In this document: piece after piece, positions 44,680-53,993 of the stretch | Layout of the letters: every line of letters begins with the position of its first letter | Numbering within the stretch: the stretch's first letter is position 1 | Assembly: GCA_020721585.1 (NCBI GenBank) | Contig: DYMK01000001.1 | Span: forward strand, 62,001-126,000 | Reading direction: 5' to 3' | DNA: 64,000 bases | Origin: Sulfuricurvum sp. | GTDB lineage: Bacteria > Campylobacterota > Campylobacteria > Campylobacterales > Sulfurimonadaceae | Position numbers and translations under genes: made by a program | Notes under the pieces: generated by a model | The model's input: only the letters and a program-made list of their open reading frames with translations | What the model was told of the DNA's origin: nothing | Database searches by the model: none

Positions 44680-46215
44680 TTAGAAAAGATAATTGATCTC
44701 GAAACGGTACTCATTGTACGATTCGTAATCGGTTTTTAACGTCGTATCCGTTTTGGCTGAAGGATCTGCTTTGATGGTCGCAAAACGGAATTTAAACTCT
44801 GCATTGGGAATGGCTTTGAAATTTTGGATCAAATCGACATGAAAAATCGAACGATCGCTCAAATCAGAGGCCAAAGCGACATTTTTCTTCTCATCAAAAT
44901 TCATCTGAGCATAATCAACCGTCGCTTTAAGCCCTGGAATAATCCCCGCTTTATCAAAGTCATACTGCGCTAAGACCATCCACGATTTGGTGTTGGCAAT
45001 CCAGTTGACTTGTGCCATTGAACGGGTGTACCCTCCGGTGGGGAATCCACGCCATGGAGCGATAATATCCGCATCATCCGATACTTTTGAATATCCCGCC
45101 ATCAAAGACAATGCCCCTTTTGCCAAGACCAACCGTTCCATCAAAATACTTCCATCAACACTGTTAGGATGGGTATACGAAGCACGCGCCGTAGCACTTC
45201 CGCCATTGGCAGTCGTTGCAGCCTTTCCATTGAGGGATGCACCTCCGATGGCACCCGCACCATTATCCATTTGACGTAAATAGCGCACACCCGGAGTCAA
45301 TGTCCATCCATCCCCCAAAGCGATATCGTAATTGGCTTCAGCAATTGCCGTGGAGAAAAAATCATTAATACCATAATACTCCCCATTAAGGGTTAGATTC
45401 GGAATTGATTTATTTTGAAAAGTACCAAAAAACATCTCAGGATTGGTTTTTCCCCCAATTTTGGTGATATTGGCAAGGCTCAACCCTTTGTGGACACCTG
45501 AATCATCATTGCCATTGACTTTAAACGATAGATTTCCGGATGTCGTTCCATCATACGTTAAAATGCTGTGAAAAGCTTGATGATCCCGTAATTTTTGTTT
45601 GGTAATGTACCCTAAACGGACACTTGTATCAGGGAGATCTTTGTTCTCAATAACAGCGGCTTCAAACGTATTGGGGATCATCTTCGAGTCATTCGATGCC
45701 AAAAGGGTACTTTCGATCATTTGACGACCCACTTTAATGTTGGTTTTTCCCCCTTTGTACTCTCCATACCCTTGAGCAATCACCCCAATATCGGCTTCAC
45801 TCCCATCCGCACGGGTTCGATAGGTATCTTTTCCCGCTTTACCGTAGTTCACACCCGTGGTAAAACGGTTTTCATCAAGGGCTTGTGTCGCACCATAAAT
45901 TCCTACGGTTGCCCCAAAACCTTGGTAAAAGGCTGTTTTATAGACTAAGTTTGCACCCAATCCGACCATATTGTTATCCGAAGTGGTATTGGCTTTAACA
46001 TTGCCCCAATCCCACCAAAAAGCGTTGGTGCGGATGTCGCCGTACACTTTTCCTTGACTAAACATTTCCGCGAAGGAATTGACCTCTGCGGGTGCTTTTA
46101 AATAGACCACTTGTCCATTGGGTTTTAACTCACGATCCTGCGTTTTAAGCGCGTGTGCTGAAGTTGCGAGCAAACAGACCGTTGCGGCTGCTAAACTTAC
46201 TTTTACCATTTTCAT
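44680..46215 (-). CDS. OprD-family outer-membrane porin
   Basis: 511 residues. Signal peptide cleaved after AHA (residue 22). Long beta-barrel pattern with alternating hydrophobic residues, and a C-terminal Phe in EINYLF, the usual outer-membrane insertion signal. Resembles OprD-type porins of Campylobacterota. Located 23 bases after soxB, so probably the uptake channel for thiosulfate or another sox substrate. Confidence 0.82.
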   Translation of the reverse strand: MKMVKVSLAAATVCLLATSAHALKTQDRELKPNGQVVYLKAPAEVNSFAEMFSQGKVYGDIRTNAFWWDWGNVKANTTSDNNMVGLGANLVYKTAFYQGFGATVGIYGATQALDENRFTTGVNYGKAGKDTYRTRADGSEADIGVIAQGYGEYKGGKTNIKVGRQMIESTLLASNDSKMIPNTFEAAVIENKDLPDTSVRLGYITKQKLRDHQAFHSILTYDGTTSGNLSFKVNGNDDSGVHKGLSLANITKIGGKTNPEMFFGTFQNKSIPNLTLNGEYYGINDFFSTAIAEANYDIALGDGWTLTPGVRYLRQMDNGAGAIGGASLNGKAATTANGGSATARASYTHPNSVDGSILMERLVLAKGALSLMAGYSKVSDDADIIAPWRGFPTGGYTRSMAQVNWIANTKSWMVLAQYDFDKAGIIPGLKATVDYAQMNFDEKKNVALASDLSDRSIFHVDLIQNFKAIPNAEFKFRFATIKADPSAKTDTTLKTDYESYNEYRFEINYLF

Positions 46216-46238
46216 CTTATCTCCCTTTTTAATGAGCC

Positions 46239-48002
46239 TTATTTTCGTGAACCCTTACGTGGGCAACCGCACTCGTAATCGAGAATTTTAACGTTACTAT
46301 GCCCATCGATGCGGACATTTTTTTGACGACGAAGGTACCCTGCGGTAACATCGTAGACCGGTTTGATCAACGATTCTTGCAAATGGCTCCCCGCGTTTTG
46401 GAGATTGCCCCCCCATGAGGAGACTTTATAGATTTTGGTGTCATCCAAAGGTTTACCCTTCACCAAAATGTTGCTGATCCGTTTTCCACTTCCTGCACCA
46501 ACTTTAATACTGTACGTTACTCCACCCAAACGGCTCATATCCCCCCCTTGTTGGTACAACGGGTTGGGATTAAAGACGTTATCGGCAATGTCTTCTAGCA
46601 ATGTCCGAATGTGTTTACCCGTGAGTTCAAAGGTATAGACATTGGGGTAAGTAATGGCAGTCATCCCATAGACATCATCCATGGTAATCCCCTCTCCTGC
46701 TAAGACCGTGGTTCCCCAACGGTATCCTGGGGTAAAGGAGATGTCACAATCCATCGTATCGATAATCGCATCGTTGATCAATGCATCAAACGGAGAGTAA
46801 AACGTATCCCGTTTGTACAAAATATTTTTCGTCACCCCTAATACTTCCCCAAACTCTTTGTCGTAAGGTGCGTAGAGGGCATTGACCAATTCAACCCCCT
46901 CAGGATCGGCGGGAATGAGATTGGAGGCGATGGGGATAAGTTTGTACTCGTACCCTTTGACCTTATGGTTTTGAATGTCGATGTCGAGTCGTCCGAGGTA
47001 TTTACCATGACTCCCTGCAATCACAATCACGGTACCATTAATGACCGTGGGTTGAGGAGAGGGATCATGGGTATGACCGCTGAGGATAAAATCGATCCCC
47101 TTAACTTGACGCGCCACCTCTTGATCGACGCTAAACCCATCATGGGACAAAACGACGACACAATCAACTTTTTCCTCTTTGCGAAGTTTATCGACGTAGG
47201 TTTGGAGGGTGTCCAAACGAAGCCCAAAACTCCACCCTTGGGTAAACTCTTTGGGATTCGCCGTCGACGTAAACGGAAACGATTGTCCAATCACCCCGAT
47301 TTTTGCCCCTCCACGCTCCATAATGGTGTACGGTTTAAAAATAAGTTCTTCAAAATCATCGGCGAACGAATCATCCCCCACGATGTTTTGGGAGACAAAT
47401 TGGGCATTAAGCATCCCCAGTAACTCTTTGACCCGTGTTTTGCCGTAGGTAAATTCCCAGTGACCGACCATCACATCAACACCCAAATAATTTTGGGCTT
47501 TGACAATCGCTTCTCCTGTGGTTTTAAGGGCAACGCCCGTCCCCTGCCACGTATCTCCGGAATCAAGCAAGAGGACATTGTCCGCACCCCGCTCTTTTTT
47601 GATGTGGTTGATGAGGGTTTTGATATGCGCAACCCCCCCCATTTTCCCAAACTTGTGGGCAAGGGCATCAAAATTCATAAAGGTATCAAAATAGGCATCC
47701 AGCGTTTTGCCCTGCATCCCATAGTGTTTCAAAAACGACTCACCGCACAAAAACCCTGGGGTTCCCGTAAGGTTGGGTGCGGAGATGAGGGTGGAGGGTT
47801 CTCGCCAATACAAGGGTTTAATGTGGGCGTGCATATCACACATATGCAACAGCGTCACATTTCCACGGGCGTTAAACGCATAAATATCTTTTAACCCCAC
47901 CTCATCAATCCGTTTAGGGGTGGATGCTGCCATCCCAAGGGTAGGAAGACCGATCCCCAATGCCGCTGCGATATGAAAAAAGTCTCGTCGTGATACGTCC
48001 AT
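46239..48002 (-). CDS. soxB: Thiosulfohydrolase SoxB
   Basis: 587 residues. Twin-arginine signal SRRDFFHIAAALGIG. Di-manganese 5'-nucleotidase-like fold: DMHAHI, DSGDTWQG, VGHWEFTYG, LSHDGF and SGHTHDPS supply the metal ligands. Releases sulfate from the SoxY-bound sulfonate. Nine bases after soxA. Length is usual for SoxB. Confidence 0.95.
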   Translation of the reverse strand: MDVSRRDFFHIAAALGIGLPTLGMAASTPKRIDEVGLKDIYAFNARGNVTLLHMCDMHAHIKPLYWREPSTLISAPNLTGTPGFLCGESFLKHYGMQGKTLDAYFDTFMNFDALAHKFGKMGGVAHIKTLINHIKKERGADNVLLLDSGDTWQGTGVALKTTGEAIVKAQNYLGVDVMVGHWEFTYGKTRVKELLGMLNAQFVSQNIVGDDSFADDFEELIFKPYTIMERGGAKIGVIGQSFPFTSTANPKEFTQGWSFGLRLDTLQTYVDKLRKEEKVDCVVVLSHDGFSVDQEVARQVKGIDFILSGHTHDPSPQPTVINGTVIVIAGSHGKYLGRLDIDIQNHKVKGYEYKLIPIASNLIPADPEGVELVNALYAPYDKEFGEVLGVTKNILYKRDTFYSPFDALINDAIIDTMDCDISFTPGYRWGTTVLAGEGITMDDVYGMTAITYPNVYTFELTGKHIRTLLEDIADNVFNPNPLYQQGGDMSRLGGVTYSIKVGAGSGKRISNILVKGKPLDDTKIYKVSSWGGNLQNAGSHLQESLIKPVYDVTAGYLRRQKNVRIDGHSNVKILDYECGCPRKGSRK

Positions 48003-48011
48003 ACTCTCCCC

Positions 48012-48785
48012 TTAGCGTTTGACACCAGGGACATGAATGGCATTCCCTTTGGTCATATTGGTCACATACACTTCTAAGGCGACCATCTCTTTGGAACCCA
48101 AAGGGATTTTAGCAAGAAGGGCATTGTCCATACATTGTTGGAACCGTTTATCCAGCAGCGTCGTTTCGCTTTTGGTCATACGATACGCCGGCCACGTCCC
48201 TGCTGAAGCATTCGCTTTAGACCCCAAATCGGGGAGAATTTGCATCCGTAACCGTTGCCCGATAATATCACTACTGTGACAGCTGTTGCACGAAAGCCCA
48301 CGCCCTCCACGTTGTTGTTCAAATACCGCCTTACCTAAGGTCATCATCGCTTTCATCTGCGGATTGGCTTTGACATTCATCGCCGTTTTCTGACCGTTGG
48401 CTAAGGATTTAAGAAAAAGGGTCATTTTAAGCATCTCGGGACTCTCTAATTTAGGCACCTCTTTCCCTTGTGATGCGGCCGCCATTTGGATTGTTTGGGA
48501 CAAAGTGACCACTTTTTTGGCGCTGTCCACGTAACGGGGGAATCCTGCGATATACGCAGGCAGTGCTTTTTCACTCACCCCCATCATCTTGGCATACCCT
48601 GCTTTCCCGATCAATGCACCAAAGAGACTCTCCCCCTCCGATAACTCCATATCTGCGGGATTATTTTCGAGTAATTCATCGTACATCGCTTTATCAGCGG
48701 CACTCATACTCATCGACTCTTCCGCGTATGCCGATCCCAAAAGGGCTAAACACACCAGCGCGATACTGAGAGAACGTTTTCCCAT
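48012..48785 (-). CDS. soxA: Cytochrome c subunit SoxA
   Basis: 257 residues. Signal peptide cleaved after AYA. One heme motif CNSCH (GLSCNSCHSSD) and the conserved Cys in RFQQCMDNALL, the persulfide heme ligand of SoxAX. The N-terminal heme site of di-heme SoxA is missing. Forms SoxAX with the SoxX gene, conjugating thiosulfate to SoxY. The spacing to soxZ is 3 bases. Confidence 0.93.
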   Translation of the reverse strand: MGKRSLSIALVCLALLGSAYAEESMSMSAADKAMYDELLENNPADMELSEGESLFGALIGKAGYAKMMGVSEKALPAYIAGFPRYVDSAKKVVTLSQTIQMAAASQGKEVPKLESPEMLKMTLFLKSLANGQKTAMNVKANPQMKAMMTLGKAVFEQQRGGRGLSCNSCHSSDIIGQRLRMQILPDLGSKANASAGTWPAYRMTKSETTLLDKRFQQCMDNALLAKIPLGSKEMVALEVYVTNMTKGNAIHVPGVKR

Positions 48786-48788
48786 AGC

Positions 48789-49124
48789 TTATCCTTTAGG
48801 GGTAATTTGTTGAGTGGTCTCAACGCTTTGCCCCTTGTTGTCTTTGGCAAGGATTTTTAAGGTTCCTGCCCCCGTGATTTTGAGATTCACGGAGAAGAGA
48901 GGATTCACCGAAAGGGATTCCCATGTGACCATTTTGGTGATTACTTTGTCATTCAACAAAAAGGTCACTTCATTGATGTAATGGGCCAGAATGAGTGCGC
49001 CGCTGTCTTTGTCTTTACGCATCCCCGATTCCATGGGGTGCATCGCCATAAAATCGACCGCTACCACATCCCCCACACTGTAGGTTTTGGGTTTAATTTT
49101 AATGAGTGTTTTGATCTCTGCCAT
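48789..49124 (-). CDS. soxZ: Sulfur-carrier partner SoxZ
   Basis: 111 residues, immunoglobulin-like fold: AVDFMAMHPMESGMRKD, AHYINEVTFLLNDKVI, NPLFSVNLKI. Partner of SoxY. It lies 174 bases after soxY, a gap filled by a palindrome array. Confidence 0.93.
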   Translation of the reverse strand: MAEIKTLIKIKPKTYSVGDVVAVDFMAMHPMESGMRKDKDSGALILAHYINEVTFLLNDKVITKMVTWESLSVNPLFSVNLKITGAGTLKILAKDNKGQSVETTQQITPKG

Positions 49125-49174
49125 ACTAAATCCTTTGGTTATAGTTTAATGTTTAATCGTATGTACTTTTTTGC

Positions 49175-49264
49175 TGTGTCACCCCAAACATGATCTGAGG
49201 TCTTATTCGTCACCCTGAACTTGATTCAGGGTCTAAAAAAGAGATTCTAAATCACGTTCGGAAT
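49175..49264. repeat. Palindrome array between soxY and soxZ
   Basis: A perfect ACCCTGAA-CTTGA-TTCAGGGT at 49212-49232, flanked by two degenerate relatives: ACCCCAAA-CATGA-TCTGAGGT at 49181-49201 and ATTCTAAA-TCACG-TTCGGAAT at 49244-49264. Same 8-5-8 design as the clusters at 13.8 and 15.9 kb. It splits the soxXYZAB operon. Confidence 0.78.
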
Positions 49265-49298
49265 GACACACTGCGTCTGCAATGACACTAAGGGCGTA

Positions 49299-49769
49299 TC
49301 ACCCACACCCACCGATGGTCACTTTAACATTTTGCTTCGCTGCCAAAAAGGTGCCATCGCTCATTTTGACCACGGCAACCACATCTTGCGTTCCCCCCAG
49401 TTTAATCCGCGTTCCAAACGAAGCCGATCCATTCGCAGGACTCAAATAGACATCCGCGCAACGAACATTGTTGTTTTTGGAAGCCAAAACATGGATCTCT
49501 TTGACATGATCTTTTTCGGTCATGGGGCTTTCCACACTCACTTTGACGGGAACGACTGCCCCATTTTCGGCGATTTCAGGGGCGGAGAGGGTCACTTTGG
49601 GCGAAAAGGTCACCGCTTTTCCCCCCGTAATCGCCGACATCGCCGCATCAAGACTTAACGCATTGGGACCGGCTACTTTTTTTGCCTCTTCGCCGTACCC
49701 CAGTTGAGGGATAAGGGTTATTGCTGCACCCATCGCACCAAAACTTTTTAAAAATGATCTACGTTCCAT
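49299..49769 (-). CDS. soxY: Sulfur-carrier protein SoxY
   Basis: 156 residues. Twin-arginine signal ERRSFLKSFGAMGAA. The C-terminal GGCG carries the Cys to which sulfur intermediates are attached. SoxZ is expected to fold with it. Eighteen bases after soxX. Only one soxYZ pair is present here. Confidence 0.95.
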   Translation of the reverse strand: MERRSFLKSFGAMGAAITLIPQLGYGEEAKKVAGPNALSLDAAMSAITGGKAVTFSPKVTLSAPEIAENGAVVPVKVSVESPMTEKDHVKEIHVLASKNNNVRCADVYLSPANGSASFGTRIKLGGTQDVVAVVKMSDGTFLAAKQNVKVTIGGCG

Positions 49770-49787
49770 TGAATTCTCCTTGAAAAA

Positions 49788-50306
49788 TTATTTTTGTGAC
49801 AGGATGTACGAGGTCAAATCACACACTTCCCGCTCATTAAACAGCTTGGTGGTGAGATTGATCGTCATGTGTGTTTTGGGATTATCCATCCGTGCATCGG
49901 CAATTTTTTGGTAGACAAACGGAGCATTGCGCGCACCACTAGCGACAAACATCGTATGGTATTTGGTCAAATCAGGCCCAACATTCCCATGCCCTTGCGC
50001 CCCTTGGATATTATGACACGCGACACAATTGCCATATTGTTTCTCTTTCCCATTGGGTAAAAGCTTAGTTAACCCCTCTGGTGGAGCATCTTTGGCATCT
50101 TTTCCATTAAGGTTATGAAAGAGGTATTTTCCCCGTGCAATCACAGAGGGGTCGTCACTCACACACCCCGCTGGCATGGTATAGACCGTTGCCTTGGGTA
50201 AAGCATCTTTTTGCAAAATCGCCACAGCATCGGGACTTTCGATCACCTGTGCGACATCCACCGCACCCAACAACGTCGCGATTCCCAGTAGGATCAGTTT
50301 TCGCAT
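49788..50306 (-). CDS. soxX: Cytochrome c subunit SoxX
   Basis: 172 residues. Signal peptide (LILLGIATLLGAV). One heme motif CVACH (GNCVACHNIQGAQGHG) and a distal Met in the C-terminal part. First gene of the soxXYZAB cluster. No clear promoter elements were recognised in the 110 bases upstream, which end at the transposase remnant. Confidence 0.92.
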   Translation of the reverse strand: MRKLILLGIATLLGAVDVAQVIESPDAVAILQKDALPKATVYTMPAGCVSDDPSVIARGKYLFHNLNGKDAKDAPPEGLTKLLPNGKEKQYGNCVACHNIQGAQGHGNVGPDLTKYHTMFVASGARNAPFVYQKIADARMDNPKTHMTINLTTKLFNEREVCDLTSYILSQK

Positions 50307-50419
50307 TGGCTCTCCTTGAATAATTTACACCACGCATTGTAGAGTAGGAGTGTAAAAATAACGTAAAAAAAGAAAAAGTTATCCGAAGGGGAGAAATATT
50401 GGGGTACGGTGGGGGGATT

Positions 50420-50533
50420 TTACCCGTTTAGCCGTTGTTTGCATTCTACATTGGCAACCGTGTCTCTGTATAATCCAAGTTTACGTGCTATCGCACTTTT
50501 ACTCAGACCTTCTTTTATCATCTAGTGTATCAT
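50420..50533 (-). pseudogene. Transposase N-terminus remnant (IS21 IstA-like)
   Basis: Reads MIH, an in-frame TAG, then MIKEGLSKSAIARKLGLYRD and ends 13 residues later. GLSKSAIARKLG is the N-terminal helix-turn-helix of IstA-type transposases. The rest of the element is gone. Marks past mobility at the boundary between sox and the ATPase module. Confidence 0.6.
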
Positions 50534-50535
50534 TT

Positions 50536-50715
50536 TTACTTCACCTTTTTTAACTTTGCGTCTGACAGATAAGAACCTAAAATGGGTACGGATTCGAGTA
50601 CATTGTCCAGTTTCATCGCATACTCACCACTTGTAGTCCACTCGATATGATCGACGAACTGCGAAAAATGACGAATCTGTTTCAGTGTATCGGGAGTATC
50701 AAGAAAAATGGACAT
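50536..50715 (-). CDS. Small hypothetical protein
   Basis: 59 residues from ATG 50715, or 80 from 50778. No recognisable domain; contains VDHIEWTTSGEYAMKLDNVL. It ends two bases before the transposase remnant and lies just after the ATPase/ExK pair. Could be a fragment. Coding status is uncertain. Confidence 0.3.
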   Translation of the reverse strand: MSIFLDTPDTLKQIRHFSQFVDHIEWTTSGEYAMKLDNVLESVPILGSYLSDAKLKKVK

Positions 50716-50796
50716 AATCTCAATACCTATACCATTGCGGGGCATTTGTATTGGAGATAATGAAAAAAAGCTATGCAAAGCGCAATATTTTGAGGG

Positions 50797-51351
50797 CTAG
50801 CTACACTTTTGATTTTCTAAAAATTTTGAGAGTTTACTGCATTCAACTAGTTTTTTGTTGCCTATTTTTGAACTAAAAATGAGGCTTATGTAGCCACTCA
50901 TATTTTCGTCTTCAGGTAAATTTGAACCTTTGCAATATAAATATACAGTTATGGAATTAGCAGTTTTAACATTACAAAATGCACCATCTCCATATAATAT
51001 CGTCATTGTATCTCTTAGCTTATCGTCATGAGACAATGTCTTATCAAAACAAGCCTTGTACATGATGGTTTTTTTGGCGGATGGATCCAATTTGGATATA
51101 CTTTTCAGGAAATCATTCGGAATTTCACCATCGACAGGACAAAAGTGATGCTCACATTCTTTGCCTGCTAATCTATAATAATCCAGTAAAAAACTTTTTT
51201 CTTCAATAAAAATATATTTATCGTCACATTCTAAAACGTTATCGACGGAAGACATACTTTTATTGGGCTTGTATTCATCTAATTTGACGGTATGAAGCGA
51301 GTTTAATCCTTCACAACATCCTTCAGTTAAAGAGCTTAGAGGTATTCCCAC
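50797..51351 (-). CDS. ATPase-associated protein with ExK nuclease-like motif
   Basis: 184 residues, no family recognised. The pattern VDNVLECDDKYIFIEEKS (37-53) resembles a D...ExK nuclease core (acid residues 43-44, E50, K52). Many Cys residues (CCEG, CEHHFC). Overlaps the end of the ATPase gene by 16 bases, so translation is coupled. AT-rich like its neighbour. By analogy with two-gene AAA ATPase plus nuclease modules, an effector role is inferred. Confidence 0.55.
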   Translation of the reverse strand: MGIPLSSLTEGCCEGLNSLHTVKLDEYKPNKSMSSVDNVLECDDKYIFIEEKSFLLDYYRLAGKECEHHFCPVDGEIPNDFLKSISKLDPSAKKTIMYKACFDKTLSHDDKLRDTMTILYGDGAFCNVKTANSITVYLYCKGSNLPEDENMSGYISLIFSSKIGNKKLVECSKLSKFLENQKCS

Positions 51352-52559
51352 ATTATTTCCTCTAATGGACCAAGTAGCTCATCACGTAATTGTGACCAGT
51401 TCGTACCGTCTAAAATAGTATTCGATACAACACCGTCTGTTTCACTCAAAAGGTTGAATGAAACACGGTTTCTTAGCTCTTTCTTTTTAGATATAACATT
51501 AAGATAATCAGCCATGTATGGGCTATGGGTTGAGAATATGATTTTTACCCCCGCATTCATCAGCTCGATAAACAGTTCTACCATTTTAAGCTGCCATGTA
51601 GGGTGAAGATGAACTTCTGGCTCTTCCCAATAGAGAGTAGAGCCTTTTATAATTGCTCTATTTTTTACGAGATATTGTAAAAGCCCAATGCTCTTGATGC
51701 CTGATGAGGCATTAACAATACTGTATGTTTTACCGTTGTGCGATACGAATGCAAAGTCTGTTGCATTTTTAGAGATGTTACCTTTGATGACAGCAGCAGT
51801 TGATTTGATAAATTCATTTATGAAATTATTTGCTTCTTCACTTTTAAACGTAAAATCATTTTTATTTAATTCTTGCAATAATGAATCAATGTGATAAGGA
51901 ACTTTGAATGGTTCACTTGGGAGAAACTTTTGAAATTCTAAAATCAAAGGTGTTTCAACGAATAAAGCTCCAGTATTATCATCTGATATATTTGTCTTTT
52001 CAATGTTGAGCTTATCGTCAGAAAATGTTAATTTTAAATTACTGTTTTCATAGGAAAATGATTCATTTATTTGATTAATATCCACAAAGATAGATTCTAA
52101 GATATTTCTAAAAATGAAATAAAATCTATCTTCCTCAGTGTCAGTAAATGCTTCTTTTTGTTTTTTAGAATATTTCTTTAAGATAGTTTGAATAAGGCTA
52201 AGATGCCCATTTTCTTTTTCTATCAATGGGAACTCTTCTTTAAAAGCTTTATAAGCACCTATATAATCATTTGTTTCTATCAAAACATTAATTTCTTTAT
52301 AACGACTAGTTTCTTTTTTTGGAAAACTGTATTGAAAAAATTTTAATATTGATAACTCATGATCTTGACTATCAGCTAGTGCATAATGCTTTACATAGTT
52401 TCCACTAATAATAGAATGAATTGCTTCTGTTTCAGCATATAGAAACTTCATGAGAAAACTTTTACCCGTTCCTGGTTTACCAGCAAAAACAGTTATATCA
52501 TTAATAGCAAAATCACTTTCTTTTATTTTGGCAAAGTTTTTAAGATTTAAATTAACCAT
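51336..52559 (-). CDS. AAA15/AAA21-type ATPase
   Basis: 407 residues. SMC/OLD-like ATPase: Walker A GKPGTGKS at 27-34, signature NASSGIKSIGLLQYL, Walker B STLYWEEPEVHLHP near 307-320 with the double Glu, and the switch His in IIFSTHSPYMADYLN. The middle is a helical insertion without TOPRIM. Such ATPases act as the sensor or motor in OLD, PARIS, Septu and retron-linked defence. Its own partner follows with overlap. Confidence 0.8.
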   Translation of the reverse strand: MVNLNLKNFAKIKESDFAINDITVFAGKPGTGKSFLMKFLYAETEAIHSIISGNYVKHYALADSQDHELSILKFFQYSFPKKETSRYKEINVLIETNDYIGAYKAFKEEFPLIEKENGHLSLIQTILKKYSKKQKEAFTDTEEDRFYFIFRNILESIFVDINQINESFSYENSNLKLTFSDDKLNIEKTNISDDNTGALFVETPLILEFQKFLPSEPFKVPYHIDSLLQELNKNDFTFKSEEANNFINEFIKSTAAVIKGNISKNATDFAFVSHNGKTYSIVNASSGIKSIGLLQYLVKNRAIIKGSTLYWEEPEVHLHPTWQLKMVELFIELMNAGVKIIFSTHSPYMADYLNVISKKKELRNRVSFNLLSETDGVVSNTILDGTNWSQLRDELLGPLEEIMWEYL

Positions 52560-52627
52560 TTATGAATTTTATCTTTTCTGAAAATTTTTTGGAATATATA
52601 AGAAAATACCTAGGTGCATTCATATCG

Positions 52628-52795
52628 TTAACGAATACCCATTGCCAACATTCTACCATCCAAACCTGTTAATTCACCATAATCACCATAATAATCGGCT
52701 ATTTGAGCAATGATGGTCCTATGTTCCCGATAGTTAATCGCCCTTGGACGTATTTCGTGGATCAGATGAAAACCACATAAGGACCAGAGGGGTTC
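52628..52795 (-). CDS. Small hypothetical protein
   Basis: 55 residues from ATG 52795, with AAAGAGA upstream. Contains HEIRPRAINYREHRTIIAQI and YGELTGLDGRMLAMGIR. Not recognised. It lies between the histidine kinase and the ATPase gene; could be a fragment of a larger mobile gene. Confidence 0.35.
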   Translation of the reverse strand, partial: EPLWSLCGFHLIHEIRPRAINYREHRTIIAQIADYYGDYGELTGLDGRMLAMGIR

Positions 52796-52823
52796 CATAT
52801 TATTTCTCTTTAAGATTTTTTTC

Positions 52824-53993
52824 TCACCCTCGATAAATCGGCGAAACAAAGGTATAGACAAACTCACTTCCCTCCCCATACACCGAGTCGATATGAAGGG
52901 TGATGCCCGCTTTATCAATGATCGATTTGACGATATTTAACCCGATCCCAAAGCCCCCTTTGTCGTGGTTTTCGCGGTAATAGCGTTGGAAGATCGCATC
53001 GATCGATTGTATCCCTATCCCATAATCACGAAATACCAAATCGCATTGCTTTGCATTTTCGGTTAAAATCACCTCAATAACCCCCTCTTCATGGGAATAT
53101 TTGATTGCATTGGAGAGATTGTTATCGATGATCCGTTGCAGTTGGGTGGGGTTAAAGTGCAAAACAATCCCCTCTGCGATGTGCGCTTGGATCGAAATGT
53201 TTTTTAACGCTGCCACTTCGGAAAAATAATCAATCCGCTCTTGGAGGTAACCACTCGCATCAATGGGTTCGTAGGGAAATGCCAACCGTTCATTTTTGAT
53301 GAGATAATCCATATCGTTGTAGAGCGTTGCCAAGGTTTTGGTGGCGGCTTTAATCCGTTGGAGGTATTTATTGGGGGGATTGGCGCGGTGATAGAGATCG
53401 ATATTGACGTTGATGATCGATAAGGGGGTATTGATTTCGTGCATGGAGTCTTTGATAAACTGATCGAGTCGTCGGTTAAGCCGCTGAAACGGCAGGGCAA
53501 ACCGATCCAAAAAGAAAAGGGATAACACAAAAATAAAAGTAGTAATGGCAAACAAGATAATGACCACATCCTGATAAATACGGACGTAGGAGCGTTCTCC
53601 CCCCACGACCAAATAGGTGGCATCAAAATAGCGTTGGGGGGGTAAGGTGACCACCAAGTAGGCGTAATTATCCTCAGAATGACTGTAATATCCCCCTTTT
53701 TGGAGGGGGAGAGGGTGGTCAATGAGGGTAAAAATGGGGGAAAAATGGTCATCGTACAATCCCGACTGAAACGATCGGAAGCGGGGGTAATCAAACGCTT
53801 TATCCTCTTTGTCATCAAAGCTCTCCATCGCTCTAAGGATCAGATGGGATTGTTGTTTGAGGGTAAATTCGTACTCAATATCGGTCAAATATTTCATATA
53901 GGTGACATAAACGTACGTGGGAATCAACAGTAACAGTGCCACCAACATCGTATACAAAAACGCATTTTTCAGCGCGTAGCGGTTATCGTTCAA
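52824..53993 (-). CDS. Membrane sensor histidine kinase
   Basis: 389 residues. Two membrane segments (about 13-32 and 143-163) enclose a periplasmic loop; no HAMP is obvious. Phospho-acceptor His in SMHEINTPLSIINVN, then N box NNLSNAIKYSHEEG, G1 DYGIGI, and G2 GGFGIGLNIVKSI. Phosphorylates the response regulator encoded upstream, whose gene it overlaps by 11 bases. Signal unknown. Confidence 0.9.
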   Translation of the reverse strand: MNDNRYALKNAFLYTMLVALLLLIPTYVYVTYMKYLTDIEYEFTLKQQSHLILRAMESFDDKEDKAFDYPRFRSFQSGLYDDHFSPIFTLIDHPLPLQKGGYYSHSEDNYAYLVVTLPPQRYFDATYLVVGGERSYVRIYQDVVIILFAITTFIFVLSLFFLDRFALPFQRLNRRLDQFIKDSMHEINTPLSIINVNIDLYHRANPPNKYLQRIKAATKTLATLYNDMDYLIKNERLAFPYEPIDASGYLQERIDYFSEVAALKNISIQAHIAEGIVLHFNPTQLQRIIDNNLSNAIKYSHEEGVIEVILTENAKQCDLVFRDYGIGIQSIDAIFQRYYRENHDKGGFGIGLNIVKSIIDKAGITLHIDSVYGEGSEFVYTFVSPIYRG

